From NCBI RefSeq assembly GCF_014306155.1, contig NZ_JACRWH010000002.1, forward strand, positions 62,001-126,000: a DNA stretch of 64,000 nucleotides. The letters run 5' to 3'. Shown here one piece after another: positions 25,293 to 34,408 of this stretch. Position 1 is the stretch's first letter. Each line of letters starts with the position of its first letter. Source of the DNA: Holdemanella hominis. Its GTDB lineage: Bacteria > Bacillota_I > Bacilli_A > Erysipelotrichales > Erysipelotrichaceae. The notes beneath the pieces were generated by a model. That model made no database searches, was not told the origin of the DNA, and saw only the letters and a program-made list of their open reading frames with translations. The position numbers were made by a program, and so were the translations under genes.

Positions 25293-25901
25293 ATATTTTA
25301 AACTTTCGTTCCATTTTTTCTCTTGCGATAAAGAAGTGGATGGGCCATGACCTGGATATACTTTATAATCCTTGTCTAATTGAACCAATTTTTTTAAGGA
25401 TTGTTTCATACTAGATACAGAGCCTGTTGCCAAATCCATTCTTCCAATAGATCCTTGAAATAAAACGTCTCCAGTAAATAAACAATCTTCAATTTTTAAT
25501 ACAGTTGAACCGATGGAATGTCCTGGACAATACATGGCTTCTATATCAAATCCTGCAATGGTGTTCTTTCCTTCTAAAATGGGTTTACATTTTGCGACAC
25601 ATGTAACATCCATATAGAAGGCAGAAGATGAATTTAAATCGGAATCTTGAAGAAAATCAAATTCATTGGGATTTAAATACACATCGCAATGGAATACATC
25701 CACAATCTTATCTACGCCAGAAATATGATCAAAGTGAGCATGTGTTAAAACAATGGCATCTAGAGTGCATTCATTTTCTTTTAAGATGAATTCAAGGTTT
25801 GGATACATATCTGCAGGATCAATCAAGATGGCATGATGATTTTCCATCACCAAATAACAATTAGCCTGTACGGGTCCTAAGGGTTGTTGAAGTACTTTCA
25901 T
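25278..25901 (-). CDS. Metallo-beta-lactamase fold hydrolase, glyoxalase II-like (YqgX type)
   Basis: 207 aa. The metal-binding motif is THAHFDHISG (about residue 54), with downstream ligands CPGHSIGS, FTGDVLF and YPGHGPSTS. Its position just upstream of comGA matches Bacillus yqgX. The substrate is not known from the sequence; glyoxalase II-type thioesterase activity is possible. No SD precedes the ATG at 25901, which is unusual. Confidence 0.9.
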   Translation of the reverse strand: MKVLQQPLGPVQANCYLVMENHHAILIDPADMYPNLEFILKENECTLDAIVLTHAHFDHISGVDKIVDVFHCDVYLNPNEFDFLQDSDLNSSSAFYMDVTCVAKCKPILEGKNTIAGFDIEAMYCPGHSIGSTVLKIEDCLFTGDVLFQGSIGRMDLATGSVSSMKQSLKKLVQLDKDYKVYPGHGPSTSLSQEKKWNESLKYAEIY

Positions 25902-25916
25902 AGTCTAATACATAAA

Positions 25917-25939
25917 AAAGACCGAATAAAACGGTCTTT
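25917..25939 (-). terminator. Terminator after rpmG
   Basis: An 8-bp stem AAAGACCG / CGGTCTTT with a T-run (TTTTTT) on the minus strand. Confidence 0.88.
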
Positions 25940-25940
25940 C

Positions 25941-26090
25941 TTACTTTTTCTCCTTATGTTCAGTCTGCTGATTGCATTTTGGACAATATTTTTTAACAGT
26001 CATACGTTCAGGATGTTTTTTCTTATTTCTTGTACCAATATAGTTTTCTTCACCGCAAACAGAGCACTTAAATGTAATACGATCTCTCAT
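25941..26090 (-). CDS. rpmG: Ribosomal protein bL33
   Basis: A 49-aa protein starting MRDRITFKCSVCGEENYIG and ending in a Lys-rich tail. Two zinc-ligand pairs (CSVC and CPKC) mark the zinc-binding (C+) form. Start ATG 26090 with SD GAGGAGG. It is a stand-alone gene with its own promoter and terminator. Confidence 0.95.
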   Translation of the reverse strand: MRDRITFKCSVCGEENYIGTRNKKKHPERMTVKKYCPKCNQQTEHKEKK

Positions 26091-26124
26091 GTTCAGTCCT
26101 CCTCACATTAGTAATTACTAGTTG

Positions 26125-26154
26125 ATTCTAGCATAACTTACAAGTCAATTTCAA
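26125..26154 (-). promoter_or_regulatory. rpmG promoter
   Basis: Minus-strand -35 TTGAAA (26154-26149), 18-nt spacer, extended -10 TGcTAGAAT ending at 26125. Confidence 0.65.
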
Positions 26155-26169
26155 GTCATTTTCAAAATT

Positions 26170-28245
26170 TTAACTAGCTGGATACAATTCAAAATATGTT
26201 TTTACCACTTCTGGCATAACAGCCGTTGTACAAATGTTTGGTGCAACGTTCTTAGTATTCATTGAAGAAGTCGGTGCCGAGCACGCAAAAGACATCGCTG
26301 GAGACGAACTTGGTGCATACCCAACTAGGTTTGCGGTTGTATAGTCGCCAACTTCAGCTGTACCTGTTTTAGCCGATACTTCCACGCCAATATCCTTTAG
26401 CCCATCCCCACAATAGCCAGAAGATACACAGGCTTTAAATCCTTGTTGCACACGCTCTAAATATTGTGCATTCTTTTCAGGCAATGTAGATTTAATTTTT
26501 TTGCCATTACTCACAATTACTTCACTCGAATTGACTTCTGTCGCATAGGCCATAAAGTGTGGTTCATATAAATTACCACCTGAGGCAATGGTTGTACCAT
26601 ATGTAGCCAATTGAAGTGGTGTATACATATCAAACTGACCAATCGAATAGTTTAGTAACATACCTGGTTCAGAACCATAACCCATATAAGAGCTCGATTC
26701 ATTTGGCACGTCCACACCCGTCTTATTGCCTAGGCCAAACATCGAATAATAAGAACGCATTAAATTTAGCGTACCTTGAAGGTCTGACACAGCTAATGGT
26801 TCTTTTTCTACATAGCTTGAACCGGCTAAACGGATGGCTACATTAAACATATAAACGTTACTACTTACTTGTAGTGCAGATACATCATCAACAGGTCCAT
26901 GTTCTTCATACGAACTAAATTCCTGACCACCAATATTCATAACTTTATCGACAATCACTTCACCTGGACTTACGACATGTTCACTCTCACCCATATAGAC
27001 AGTAGCCCCTTTGATACAAGATCCGGGGTTCACTAAAGACATATAGTTACCAGAGGCAAAGTAAGTCATTTCTTTAGTGTCTAAATCCATTTGGTAGCCG
27101 GACATCGCAAGTACCGAACCATCTTTTGAATTTAAAACAGTCGTAAATAAAGATTGGAAGTTTTCACGATTTTTCGTACCCCCATTCTCACTCAAAGTAT
27201 TCTTTAATACATTATCTAATGTAGATTGAAGATCTATATCAATTGACAAGTGAATGTCATATCCTTTTTTAGCTTCCTGAATCACTTCTTTTTGCGCTAG
27301 CCCCTTTGAATCATAGGTGATCTTGGCAATTTCTGGAGTTCCTGCTAGTAAATCATTATATTGATATTCTAGGCCCGATTTCCCAACACTTGCATTATAT
27401 TGATAACCTTTAGATAGATAATAACTGGAAAGCTCACTTGGTAATCCTTGGGTACTTGTAGTAACACTACCTAAAACGTCGGATAAAGATTCGCCATATG
27501 GATATTCGCGTTTCCAGCCTCCAAAATCAACGTCAAAACCAGGAAAATCCGTTTTATGTTCCACCAAATACGCGACATCATCATCACTGATATCTTCTAA
27601 TACAACATTTTCTTGACCTGTACTTTGTTTGGCCACCATTCTTTGGTAGATGACACACATCTTTAGATCGGCCTGAGACATTTCTCCAATTTGTTTCTTA
27701 CCAATACGATCCATTAAAATTTGATATCTTTTACTTTCAGCATCACCACCCCATGCCCCATTTTTATATTGTTTAAATTCTTTAGCAGTCAATAAATGAT
27801 TGGCGGCATATTCACTATCACTTGGTGATAAGAATGATTTGTAAGTGATATACGCTTGTTTTTTATCTTCATCCGTAAAATCTTTAGCACTGACACTGAA
27901 GACTTTTACAATACGCTTGGCATAAAGTTCATAATCATCTTCATCAAAATTATTGGGTGAAGTAAAAACGATATTGTGACTGACTACTGTTTTAGCTAAG
28001 ATTCTTCCCTTACAATCATAAATCTGTCCTCGTGGTGCCGATGTATATTGTTTGATGGACGTATAGTCTTCACGCTTTGCGGTATAGTCATTATATGAAA
28101 TGATCTGCAGATAAAACAATCGTAAAAAGATGACCAAGAAGCACACGACTATTGTGAGTGTAAGTATCAATATACGATTGGAAATGACTTGATCAACAGA
28201 TACATTTTGATTTGCCCTTTTCAATGTTTTTCTACTCTTTTTCAA
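26170..28245 (-). CDS. Class B penicillin-binding protein (PBP2/MrdA-type transpeptidase)
   Basis: 691 aa. An N-terminal membrane helix (RILILTLTIVVCFLVIFLRL) and dimerisation domain with PRGQIYDCKGRILA precede the transpeptidase domain. Active-site motifs are SCIK (SxxK, in NPGSCIKGAT), SSN (SxN) and KTGT. It cross-links peptidoglycan stem peptides. The best start is TTG at 28245, with SD AAAGGGGG six nt upstream; an upstream in-frame start lacks one. Elongation versus septal role cannot be decided. Confidence 0.9.
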   Translation of the reverse strand: MKKSRKTLKRANQNVSVDQVISNRILILTLTIVVCFLVIFLRLFYLQIISYNDYTAKREDYTSIKQYTSAPRGQIYDCKGRILAKTVVSHNIVFTSPNNFDEDDYELYAKRIVKVFSVSAKDFTDEDKKQAYITYKSFLSPSDSEYAANHLLTAKEFKQYKNGAWGGDAESKRYQILMDRIGKKQIGEMSQADLKMCVIYQRMVAKQSTGQENVVLEDISDDDVAYLVEHKTDFPGFDVDFGGWKREYPYGESLSDVLGSVTTSTQGLPSELSSYYLSKGYQYNASVGKSGLEYQYNDLLAGTPEIAKITYDSKGLAQKEVIQEAKKGYDIHLSIDIDLQSTLDNVLKNTLSENGGTKNRENFQSLFTTVLNSKDGSVLAMSGYQMDLDTKEMTYFASGNYMSLVNPGSCIKGATVYMGESEHVVSPGEVIVDKVMNIGGQEFSSYEEHGPVDDVSALQVSSNVYMFNVAIRLAGSSYVEKEPLAVSDLQGTLNLMRSYYSMFGLGNKTGVDVPNESSSYMGYGSEPGMLLNYSIGQFDMYTPLQLATYGTTIASGGNLYEPHFMAYATEVNSSEVIVSNGKKIKSTLPEKNAQYLERVQQGFKACVSSGYCGDGLKDIGVEVSAKTGTAEVGDYTTANLVGYAPSSSPAMSFACSAPTSSMNTKNVAPNICTTAVMPEVVKTYFELYPAS

Positions 28246-28275
28246 TTGGATCCCCCTTTGTACGAAACAATATAT

Positions 28276-28328
28276 ATTATACACGTTTCCAAGATGAAAT
28301 GGAAAAAAAAGAAGGAATGGCGTATACT
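28276..28328. promoter_or_regulatory. Divergent promoters of PBP gene and ispG
   Basis: Minus: -10 TATAAT (28281-28276) with weak -35 TTCCAT (28304-28299) at 17 nt. Plus: -10 TATACT (28323-28328) with weak -35 TGGAAA (28300-28305) at 17 nt. The two -35 positions overlap, as at gmk/rqcH. Confidence 0.5.
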
Positions 28329-28347
28329 TTAGTCATGGAGGTTGTCT

Positions 28348-29397
28348 ATGAAAAGAACAGAAACTCGTCAAGTAAAAGTAGGAAATCTTGAAATTGGACA
28401 TAATAATCACGTCATTATTCAGTCTATGTGTAACATAGAGACTAAAAAGGCCGATGAAGTTGCCAAACAAATTTTAAGCCTAGAAAAAATGGGATGCGAA
28501 TTGATTCGTGTCAGCTGTATGGATATGGAGGATGCCAAAGCCATTAAAGATATTAAGAAACAAATTCATATTCCATTAGTAGCCGATATTCATTTTGATT
28601 ATCGTTTAGCCTTGGCATGTATTGAGGCAGGCGCAGATAAGATTCGTTTAAATCCAGGTAATATTGGGGCTAGAGAAAATGTAGAAAAGGTTGTGAAGGC
28701 GTGTAAAGAAAAACACATTCCTATTCGTATTGGAATCAATGGTGGTTCTTTAGAAAAGGATATTCACGAAAAATATGGTAGGCCAACAGCCCAAGGTATG
28801 ATTGAAAGTGCTAAAAGACATGTACAAATTCTAGAAGATCTCGATTTCTATGATACTGTATTATCTTTTAAATCAAGTGATCCATTACTTTGTATTGAAG
28901 CCTATCGCTTGGCTGCCCAAACCTTTGATTATCCATTACACTTAGGTGTAACCGAAGCTGGTACCACAATGACAAGTGCCATTAAGTCCAGCTTAGCTTT
29001 AGGTACATTATTAAATGAAGGTATTGGAAATACAATTCGTATTAGTGTGAATGGGGCTCCTGAAAAAGAGATTCCAATTGTCAAAGAATTATTAAAAGAT
29101 TGTAAATTGATTCAAAACGTACCGAATCTAATCGCATGTCCAACTTGTGGACGTACACAATGGGATATGGAGCCGGCCGTAAATGAGATTGAAAGCTATC
29201 TTCAAACCGTCAATAAAGATGTCACAGTAGCCATCATGGGATGTGCTGTCAATGGTCCGGGAGAAGCAAAACATGCCGACATTGCAATTGCAGGCGGCAA
29301 AAAAGAGGGGTTATTAATCAAGAAGGGTGAAATCATTGAAAAGATTCCTCAAGACAAGATTGTGGCTCGTTTAAAGGAAGAAATTGAAAAGTTTTAA
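28348..29397 (+). CDS. ispG: 4-hydroxy-3-methylbut-2-enyl diphosphate synthase IspG
   Basis: 349 aa starting MKRTETRQVKVGNLEIG. The barrel domain contains RLNPGNIG and RIGINGGSLE. The C-terminal 4Fe-4S domain has CPTCGRTQ and MGCAVNGPGEA with the paired Glu. Penultimate step of the MEP isoprenoid pathway; ispH, the last step, is 2.3 kb away. The ATG at 28348 follows GGAGGT. Confidence 0.96.
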   Translation: MKRTETRQVKVGNLEIGHNNHVIIQSMCNIETKKADEVAKQILSLEKMGCELIRVSCMDMEDAKAIKDIKKQIHIPLVADIHFDYRLALACIEAGADKIRLNPGNIGARENVEKVVKACKEKHIPIRIGINGGSLEKDIHEKYGRPTAQGMIESAKRHVQILEDLDFYDTVLSFKSSDPLLCIEAYRLAAQTFDYPLHLGVTEAGTTMTSAIKSSLALGTLLNEGIGNTIRISVNGAPEKEIPIVKELLKDCKLIQNVPNLIACPTCGRTQWDMEPAVNEIESYLQTVNKDVTVAIMGCAVNGPGEAKHADIAIAGGKKEGLLIKKGEIIEKIPQDKIVARLKEEIEKF

Positions 29398-29398
29398 A

Positions 29399-29427
29399 AA
29401 ATCTCAGCGCAAAGCTGAGATTTCTTC
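29399..29427. terminator. Bidirectional terminator ispG / nfo
   Basis: A 10-bp stem AAATCTCAGC (29399-29408) / GCTGAGATTT (29414-29423) with GCAAA loop and T-rich tails. The nfo stop codon lies within the stem. Confidence 0.88.
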
Positions 29428-30243
29428 TTTATAAGGCGCCTTTCCATCAATAAAAGGTGTCTCTAATATTTTTGTGACATGTTCTAATTTAGGATGATGC
29501 ACAATGGAGTGCAATACATCAAATCCTATATAACCTTTGCCTAAATTTTCGTGCCGATCCTTATGTGCACCAAGTGGATTCTTAGAATCATTGATATGCA
29601 TACATAAAAGATTCTCTAAACCTAAAATAGAATCAAATTTATCTAAAACTTCATCAAAATGCGTAATATCATACCCGGCATCCCAAATATGACATGTATC
29701 CATACAATAGCCAACACGCGATTTTTTATGGATTCCTTCATAGATTTTGGCTAACTGTTCAAAGGTAAAGCCACACTCATTGCCTTTTCCAGCCATCGTT
29801 TCTAGGGCAATCTTAACTTCTGTATCATCATGATCTAACACTTCATTTAAACCATTGATAATCCATTCAATACCCACATCCATACCCGCTCCTACATGAC
29901 TTCCTGGATGCAGTACAAGTGTTTTTGCACCAATTTGAGAAACACGCTCTAATTCCGTCTTTAAAAAGTCTTGACCAAACTGGGCTGTTTCTGGTTTTAG
30001 AGCATTAGCCAAGTTAATGATATACGGTGCATGTACAATCACGCGATCGATAGAAAAATTGTGTTCAGCCATATAGTCTTTGGCTTCTTCTATCTTTAAT
30101 TTAGATACGTCCACACGACGCGTATTACTTGGAGGACCTGTATAGATCATACAGGCATTCGCTCCATAGGATAGTGCTTCTTCAATAGCGCCTTTAAAGT
30201 AATTTGGAGCTTTAAAAGATACGTGACTACCTAAATAGATCAT
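29404..30243 (-). CDS. nfo: Endonuclease IV (AP endonuclease)
   Basis: A 279-aa TIM-barrel nuclease. Family motifs include LVLHPGSHVG, IALETMAGKGNECG, YCMDTCHIWDAGYD and HINDSKNPLGAHKDRHENLG. It cleaves at abasic sites in base-excision repair. ATGA overlap with the helicase gene upstream. Confidence 0.96.
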   Translation of the reverse strand: MIYLGSHVSFKAPNYFKGAIEEALSYGANACMIYTGPPSNTRRVDVSKLKIEEAKDYMAEHNFSIDRVIVHAPYIINLANALKPETAQFGQDFLKTELERVSQIGAKTLVLHPGSHVGAGMDVGIEWIINGLNEVLDHDDTEVKIALETMAGKGNECGFTFEQLAKIYEGIHKKSRVGYCMDTCHIWDAGYDITHFDEVLDKFDSILGLENLLCMHINDSKNPLGAHKDRHENLGKGYIGFDVLHSIVHHPKLEHVTKILETPFIDGKAPYKEEISALR

Positions 30244-31562
30244 ACGTCCATTCCTTTTTGGCGTTGTCTTTCTTTAGCACGCTCTTTTTGTTGGCGCTTA
30301 ATATCCGACTTAATCATTTCACGACGCTTCCTACGTTTCATACGATCAATTTCCTGGCGTTGTCTTTTCTTATAGTTTGGTTTTACTTTCTTTTTCTTGT
30401 GAACGATTTTTTCCACTTCTTCATGAAATTCATCCTTTTTCATAGGACGCTTGTTCACATATGGTTTTAAATCTACAAATTGTTTATTCTTTACATCCTG
30501 ATGTTCAAATTCAATGCCTTGTTTGATTAATGACTGAATTGATTTCGCATCACTTTCTTTATATAAAGCGATACATTGTCCATCACGACTCGCTCTTCCA
30601 GTACGACCTGCACGGTGGATATAGAATTTTAAATCTTTTGGGAATCCACAACTAATAACGTGCGTAATTCCTTCTAAGTCAATTCCACGACTGGCAATAT
30701 CGCTGGCTACAATGTAACTTTTCTTCTGGCTTTGAATCATTTTAATGGCCTGCATACGCGCACGTGATTCAAGCCCTGAGTGAAGTTCGACTAGATCATA
30801 TCCATTTTCACGCATGGTTTTCGCAATACTTTGAGCTTCTAGTGTAGTATTCGCAAAAATCAAACATACATAAGGTTGAATACATGGAAGTACGTCTAAG
30901 ATCTTTTGTTCGTAGCTCTTATGCTTACAAGGAACTAAAATGTGTTTTACATCGCTTTGGAAAGCTTCTTCCTTTTTGATTTCAATAAATTCTGGATCAT
31001 ATAAATATTTCTTTAAGAATGGTTGTAAAGATTCTGGAATAGTTGCTGAGAAAACCATCATTTGAACCTTCTTATCCATCTTCGATAGAATTTCATCAAT
31101 ATCTTCTAAGAAACCAAATTCTAATGTCATATCCGCTTCATCGATTACGACAATTTTAGCCGTATCCAAACGCAAGACATTATCTTTAATAAACATGTCT
31201 TTCATTCTTCCAGGCGTACCAATGACGATTTGTGGCTGCTTTTCCATTTGTGTCACTTTTTCCATACCACCTGTGACTAATTTCACGCGTACATTGAAGT
31301 GTTTGGCAATCTTACGACAACGATCATACAATTGATATGCAAGTTCTCTAGTTGGAGCTGAAATAACAGCTTGTACACAGTCTTGATCAAAGTCTAGCAT
31401 TTCAAAGATAGGCATAAAGAAAGCATGTGACTTTCCTGATCCTGTACTTGATACACCAATGATATCTCTATTTTTATTTTTACGATTTAACACCTGTTCT
31501 TGAATCGGTGTTAAAGTTTTAAAATGTTCTAAATCCATTATTTCTTGAATACGATTATTCAT
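30240..31562 (-). CDS. cshB: DEAD-box RNA helicase, CshB type
   Basis: 440 aa. Motif I is STGSGKSHAF, motif II DEAD, motif III SAT, and the helicase C domain has HRAGRTGR. A short, very basic Lys/Arg tail follows (KKKKVKPNYKKRQRQEIDRM). The nfo-cshB order is also found in Bacillus (yqfR-yqfS). It acts in cold-induced RNA unwinding and ribosome assembly. Start ATG 31562 with AAAGGATG SD. Confidence 0.93.
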   Translation of the reverse strand: MNNRIQEIMDLEHFKTLTPIQEQVLNRKNKNRDIIGVSSTGSGKSHAFFMPIFEMLDFDQDCVQAVISAPTRELAYQLYDRCRKIAKHFNVRVKLVTGGMEKVTQMEKQPQIVIGTPGRMKDMFIKDNVLRLDTAKIVVIDEADMTLEFGFLEDIDEILSKMDKKVQMMVFSATIPESLQPFLKKYLYDPEFIEIKKEEAFQSDVKHILVPCKHKSYEQKILDVLPCIQPYVCLIFANTTLEAQSIAKTMRENGYDLVELHSGLESRARMQAIKMIQSQKKSYIVASDIASRGIDLEGITHVISCGFPKDLKFYIHRAGRTGRASRDGQCIALYKESDAKSIQSLIKQGIEFEHQDVKNKQFVDLKPYVNKRPMKKDEFHEEVEKIVHKKKKVKPNYKKRQRQEIDRMKRRKRREMIKSDIKRQQKERAKERQRQKGMDV

Positions 31563-31586
31563 TATTTTCACATCCTTTACTTTAGT

Positions 31587-31637
31587 ATTATCCCAAAATT
31601 CTTCCCATTTTACAAATACAAAAAATTAGGGCATAAT
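31587..31637. promoter_or_regulatory. Divergent promoters of cshB and ispH
   Basis: Minus (cshB): TTGTAA (31615-31610), 17 nt, GATAAT (31592-31587). Plus (ispH): TTTACA (31609-31614), 17 nt, CATAAT (31632-31637). The -35 hexamers overlap by five bases. The ispH -10 is only 6 nt from its ATG, predicting a leaderless mRNA. Confidence 0.65.
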
Positions 31638-31643
31638 GTATAC

Positions 31644-32543
31644 ATGAAAACACAAAATATCATTATAGTCAAGCCTCAGGGCTATTGCGGTGGGGTTTTA
31701 AAAGCCATTGAAACCGCCAAAAAAACAAGAATTCAATATCCAGATCAAAAGATTACCATATTGGGTAATCTAGTGCATAATCAATATGTCAAAAAAGCGC
31801 TTCAATATTATTCAATTGATACCATTGAAGATAAGACAAAGACACGCGTGGAATTATTAGATGAAATCCATGAAGGCATTGTGATCTTTACAGCGCATGG
31901 CGTCAGTCCTAAAGTCTATGAAAAGGCCAAAGAAAAAGGATTGATTTTGGTGGATGCGAGTTGTCCATTTGTACTTCAAACACAAAAGATTGTGAAGCAA
32001 TATTTAGATGAAGAGTATACCATTCTCTATATTGGTAAAAATAAACATCCCGAAGCCGAATCTATTTATACAATGAGTGAGCATGTGCATTTGATTGAAC
32101 CACATAAAGAGATTCCTAAAGTGAATACTTCAAAGATCTTTGTGACAAACCAGACTACTATGTCGATCTATGAATTGAAGGATACGTTTGAAAAAATTAG
32201 ACGCTTATACCCGAATGCCCTCTTCCACGATGAGATTTGTAACGCTACGCGTGTTCGGCAACAAGCTATTTTAGATTTAAAAAACGTCGATTGTTTGATT
32301 GTCGTGGGAGATCCAACTAGTAACAATTCGCAAAAACTTGTTGATATTGGAAAACAGGCTGGCATTGAACATGTCTTCTCGATTCAAACGGCCGAAGATA
32401 TTGATAAGAAAGATTTTGAAAAATATACCACAATTGCGATTACAAGTGGTGCAAGTACGCCTACGTATTTAACGAATCAAGTCAAAGATTATTTATCTTT
32501 CGATATGAAAAAACCAAAAATCCGTATTCAGGAAATTCTGTGA
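31644..32543 (+). CDS. ispH: 4-hydroxy-3-methylbut-2-enyl diphosphate reductase IspH
   Basis: 299 aa starting MKTQNIIIVKPQGYCGGVLK. The three cluster Cys are in GYCGGV, VDASCPFV and DEICNATRVRQ, with the conserved HGV, TNQTTMS and TSGAS motifs. Last enzyme of the MEP pathway. There is no SD, and the ATG is 6 nt after a -10 box. The upstream-extended frame includes the promoter and is rejected. Confidence 0.95.
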   Translation: MKTQNIIIVKPQGYCGGVLKAIETAKKTRIQYPDQKITILGNLVHNQYVKKALQYYSIDTIEDKTKTRVELLDEIHEGIVIFTAHGVSPKVYEKAKEKGLILVDASCPFVLQTQKIVKQYLDEEYTILYIGKNKHPEAESIYTMSEHVHLIEPHKEIPKVNTSKIFVTNQTTMSIYELKDTFEKIRRLYPNALFHDEICNATRVRQQAILDLKNVDCLIVVGDPTSNNSQKLVDIGKQAGIEHVFSIQTAEDIDKKDFEKYTTIAITSGASTPTYLTNQVKDYLSFDMKKPKIRIQEIL

Positions 32544-32558
32544 GTACGGATTTCTTTT
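32516..32558. terminator. Bidirectional terminator inside overlapping gene ends ispH / trmK
   Basis: Stem AAATCCGTA (32518-32526) / TACGGATTT (32545-32553) with T-rich tails on both strands. The two convergent genes overlap by 16 bp and both stop codons lie in the loop region. Confidence 0.75.
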
Positions 32559-33181
32559 ATATATTCAATTTTTTCAATAAATTCAGGTTTATTGACTTTG
32601 GAAAGAATATTTTTATACTTATTCTCTTCAAAATCTAAATACGCTGCATATATTTCATCAATAAGCATGTTTACACCAAAGTAAAGTTGGGATGTAGAAA
32701 CCTCTTGTTCCTTATCTTCGCAAACACAATCAAGAATAGGATAGTAGTGTCCATGATCATAAATCATTTTTTCTCTTACAATATGAATATGATGATCGTG
32801 TAAATATTCTCTTAAGGCAAAATCATCTTTATGACAAGATAATAAAAGACGTAAACCACGATACAAATTTCCCTTTGATAGGATATCGATAATAAGTTTT
32901 CCTCCCATGCCACAAATAATGATTTGGTCTACATCGCTTTCTAAGCCCTGAATGCCATCTAATAATCGACAAGATACCAAATCGGATAAGTGATTCTCTT
33001 CAATCGTTTTCTTGGCATTATCTAATGGGCCTTGTGCCACATCACAGGCATAGCCTTTTTTAGATTGATGATTCAGAATGGCGTTGCAGACAACATAGGC
33101 ATGATCACAGCCAATGTCCGCAATGCACTCTCCATTCACCCATTCTAATATTTCTTGAATTCGATTCGAACAAGGTATCAT
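32528..33181 (-). CDS. trmK: tRNA (adenine22-N1)-methyltransferase TrmK
   Basis: 217 aa. SAM-binding motif IADIGCDHAYV near residue 20, then IICGMGGKLI and LLLSCHKDDFALREYL. The position after rpoD is that of Bacillus trmK (yqfN). The start overlaps the rpoD stop (TAATG). It makes m1A22 in tRNA. Confidence 0.93.
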   Translation of the reverse strand: MIPCSNRIQEILEWVNGECIADIGCDHAYVVCNAILNHQSKKGYACDVAQGPLDNAKKTIEENHLSDLVSCRLLDGIQGLESDVDQIIICGMGGKLIIDILSKGNLYRGLRLLLSCHKDDFALREYLHDHHIHIVREKMIYDHGHYYPILDCVCEDKEQEVSTSQLYFGVNMLIDEIYAAYLDFEENKYKNILSKVNKPEFIEKIEYIKEIRTHRIS

Positions 33182-34404
33182 TATTTTACGAAATCTCTTA
33201 AACGCTTGCAACGATTTGGATTTTTCAATTTACGTAATGCCTTGGCTTCAATCTGACGAATACGCTCACGTGTTACGTTAAATTCTTTGCCAACTTCTTC
33301 AAGTGTACGAGTTCTTCCATCTAACAAGCCAAAACGCAAACGCAATACTTTTTCTTCACGTTCTGTAAGACCTTGTAGAACGGCATTGATTTCGTCTTTT
33401 AATAATTGGTTGTTTGTGTAATCATCTGGAGATAATGTATCCTTATCTTCAATGAAGTCACCTAAGTGCGAGTCGTCTTCTTCACCGATTGGTGTTTCTA
33501 GGCTGACTGGATCCAGGGCAATCTTTTGGATTTCACGAACCTTTTCCGCTGAAATATTCTCCATCTTTTCGGCAATTTCTTCTGGTAATGGATCACGACC
33601 TAAATCTTGCACCAATTGACGTTGAATACGCGTTAGTTTATTGATCGTTTCAACCATGTGTACGGGAATACGAATTGTACGTGCCTGGTCTGCGATTGCA
33701 CGTGTAATAGATTGACGAATCCACCATGTCGCATATGTAGAGAATTTGAAACCTTTTGTGTAGTCAAATTTTTCAACAGCTTTAATTAGACCACAGTTTC
33801 CTTCTTGAATCAAATCTAAGAACAACATGCCACGTCCTACATATTTTTTAGCGATAGATACAACTAAACGAAGATTTGAAGAAATCAACATTTGTTTGGC
33901 TTGTTCACCGTCCGCAATGACTTTTGCGAGTTTCTTTTTCTCTTCATCACTTAAATCAGGTTTTTTCATCGCTTCTTTGGCTTCTTCCCCTTCTTGGATC
34001 TGACGAGCAATGATGGGCTCTTCTTTTGGATCCAACAATGGAATTTGACCAATTTCTTTTAGATACATCTTAACGGGGTCATTAATCTTGGCATGAGATG
34101 CATTAGCGAATGTCTTTTCCAATTGCGAAATTTCTTCCGCAATTGAATCTTCTTCGTCCAAATCCTCGTCGCTTAGATCATCGTCTAAGACTTCATCATC
34201 ATCTAATTCGTCCCCATCGATAAATTCGATTAAGTTTTCGTCGATCCAGTTATATAGATCATCCATTGTATCATCATCTAAATTTAAAGCACTTACCGCA
34301 TCTAAGAATTGTTTTTGGGAAACATCGGCATTTTCTTCTTTACTCTTCAGCAAGAATTCTTTTGCCTCTTCTAAGCTTGTAAACTTTAATTTTTCATTTG
34401 CCAT
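33181..34404 (-). CDS. rpoD: Primary sigma factor RpoD (SigA)
   Basis: 407 aa. An acidic N-terminal region 1.1 is followed by NDPVKMYLKEIGQIPLL (1.2), region 2 with FKFSTYATWWIRQSITRAIA, and region 4 with TLEEVGKEFNVTRERIRQIE. This is the housekeeping sigma factor. The ATG at 34404 has the SD AAGGAAGG inside the end of dnaG. Part of the glyS-dnaG-rpoD-trmK operon. Confidence 0.97.
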   Translation of the reverse strand: MANEKLKFTSLEEAKEFLLKSKEENADVSQKQFLDAVSALNLDDDTMDDLYNWIDENLIEFIDGDELDDDEVLDDDLSDEDLDEEDSIAEEISQLEKTFANASHAKINDPVKMYLKEIGQIPLLDPKEEPIIARQIQEGEEAKEAMKKPDLSDEEKKKLAKVIADGEQAKQMLISSNLRLVVSIAKKYVGRGMLFLDLIQEGNCGLIKAVEKFDYTKGFKFSTYATWWIRQSITRAIADQARTIRIPVHMVETINKLTRIQRQLVQDLGRDPLPEEIAEKMENISAEKVREIQKIALDPVSLETPIGEEDDSHLGDFIEDKDTLSPDDYTNNQLLKDEINAVLQGLTEREEKVLRLRFGLLDGRTRTLEEVGKEFNVTRERIRQIEAKALRKLKNPNRCKRLRDFVK

Positions 34405-34408
34405 TCTT

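Noticed and set aside
31545..31643. N-terminal extension of ispH by 33 codons
   Set aside because: The extension runs through both the cshB and ispH promoters and is not needed for the IspH family length.
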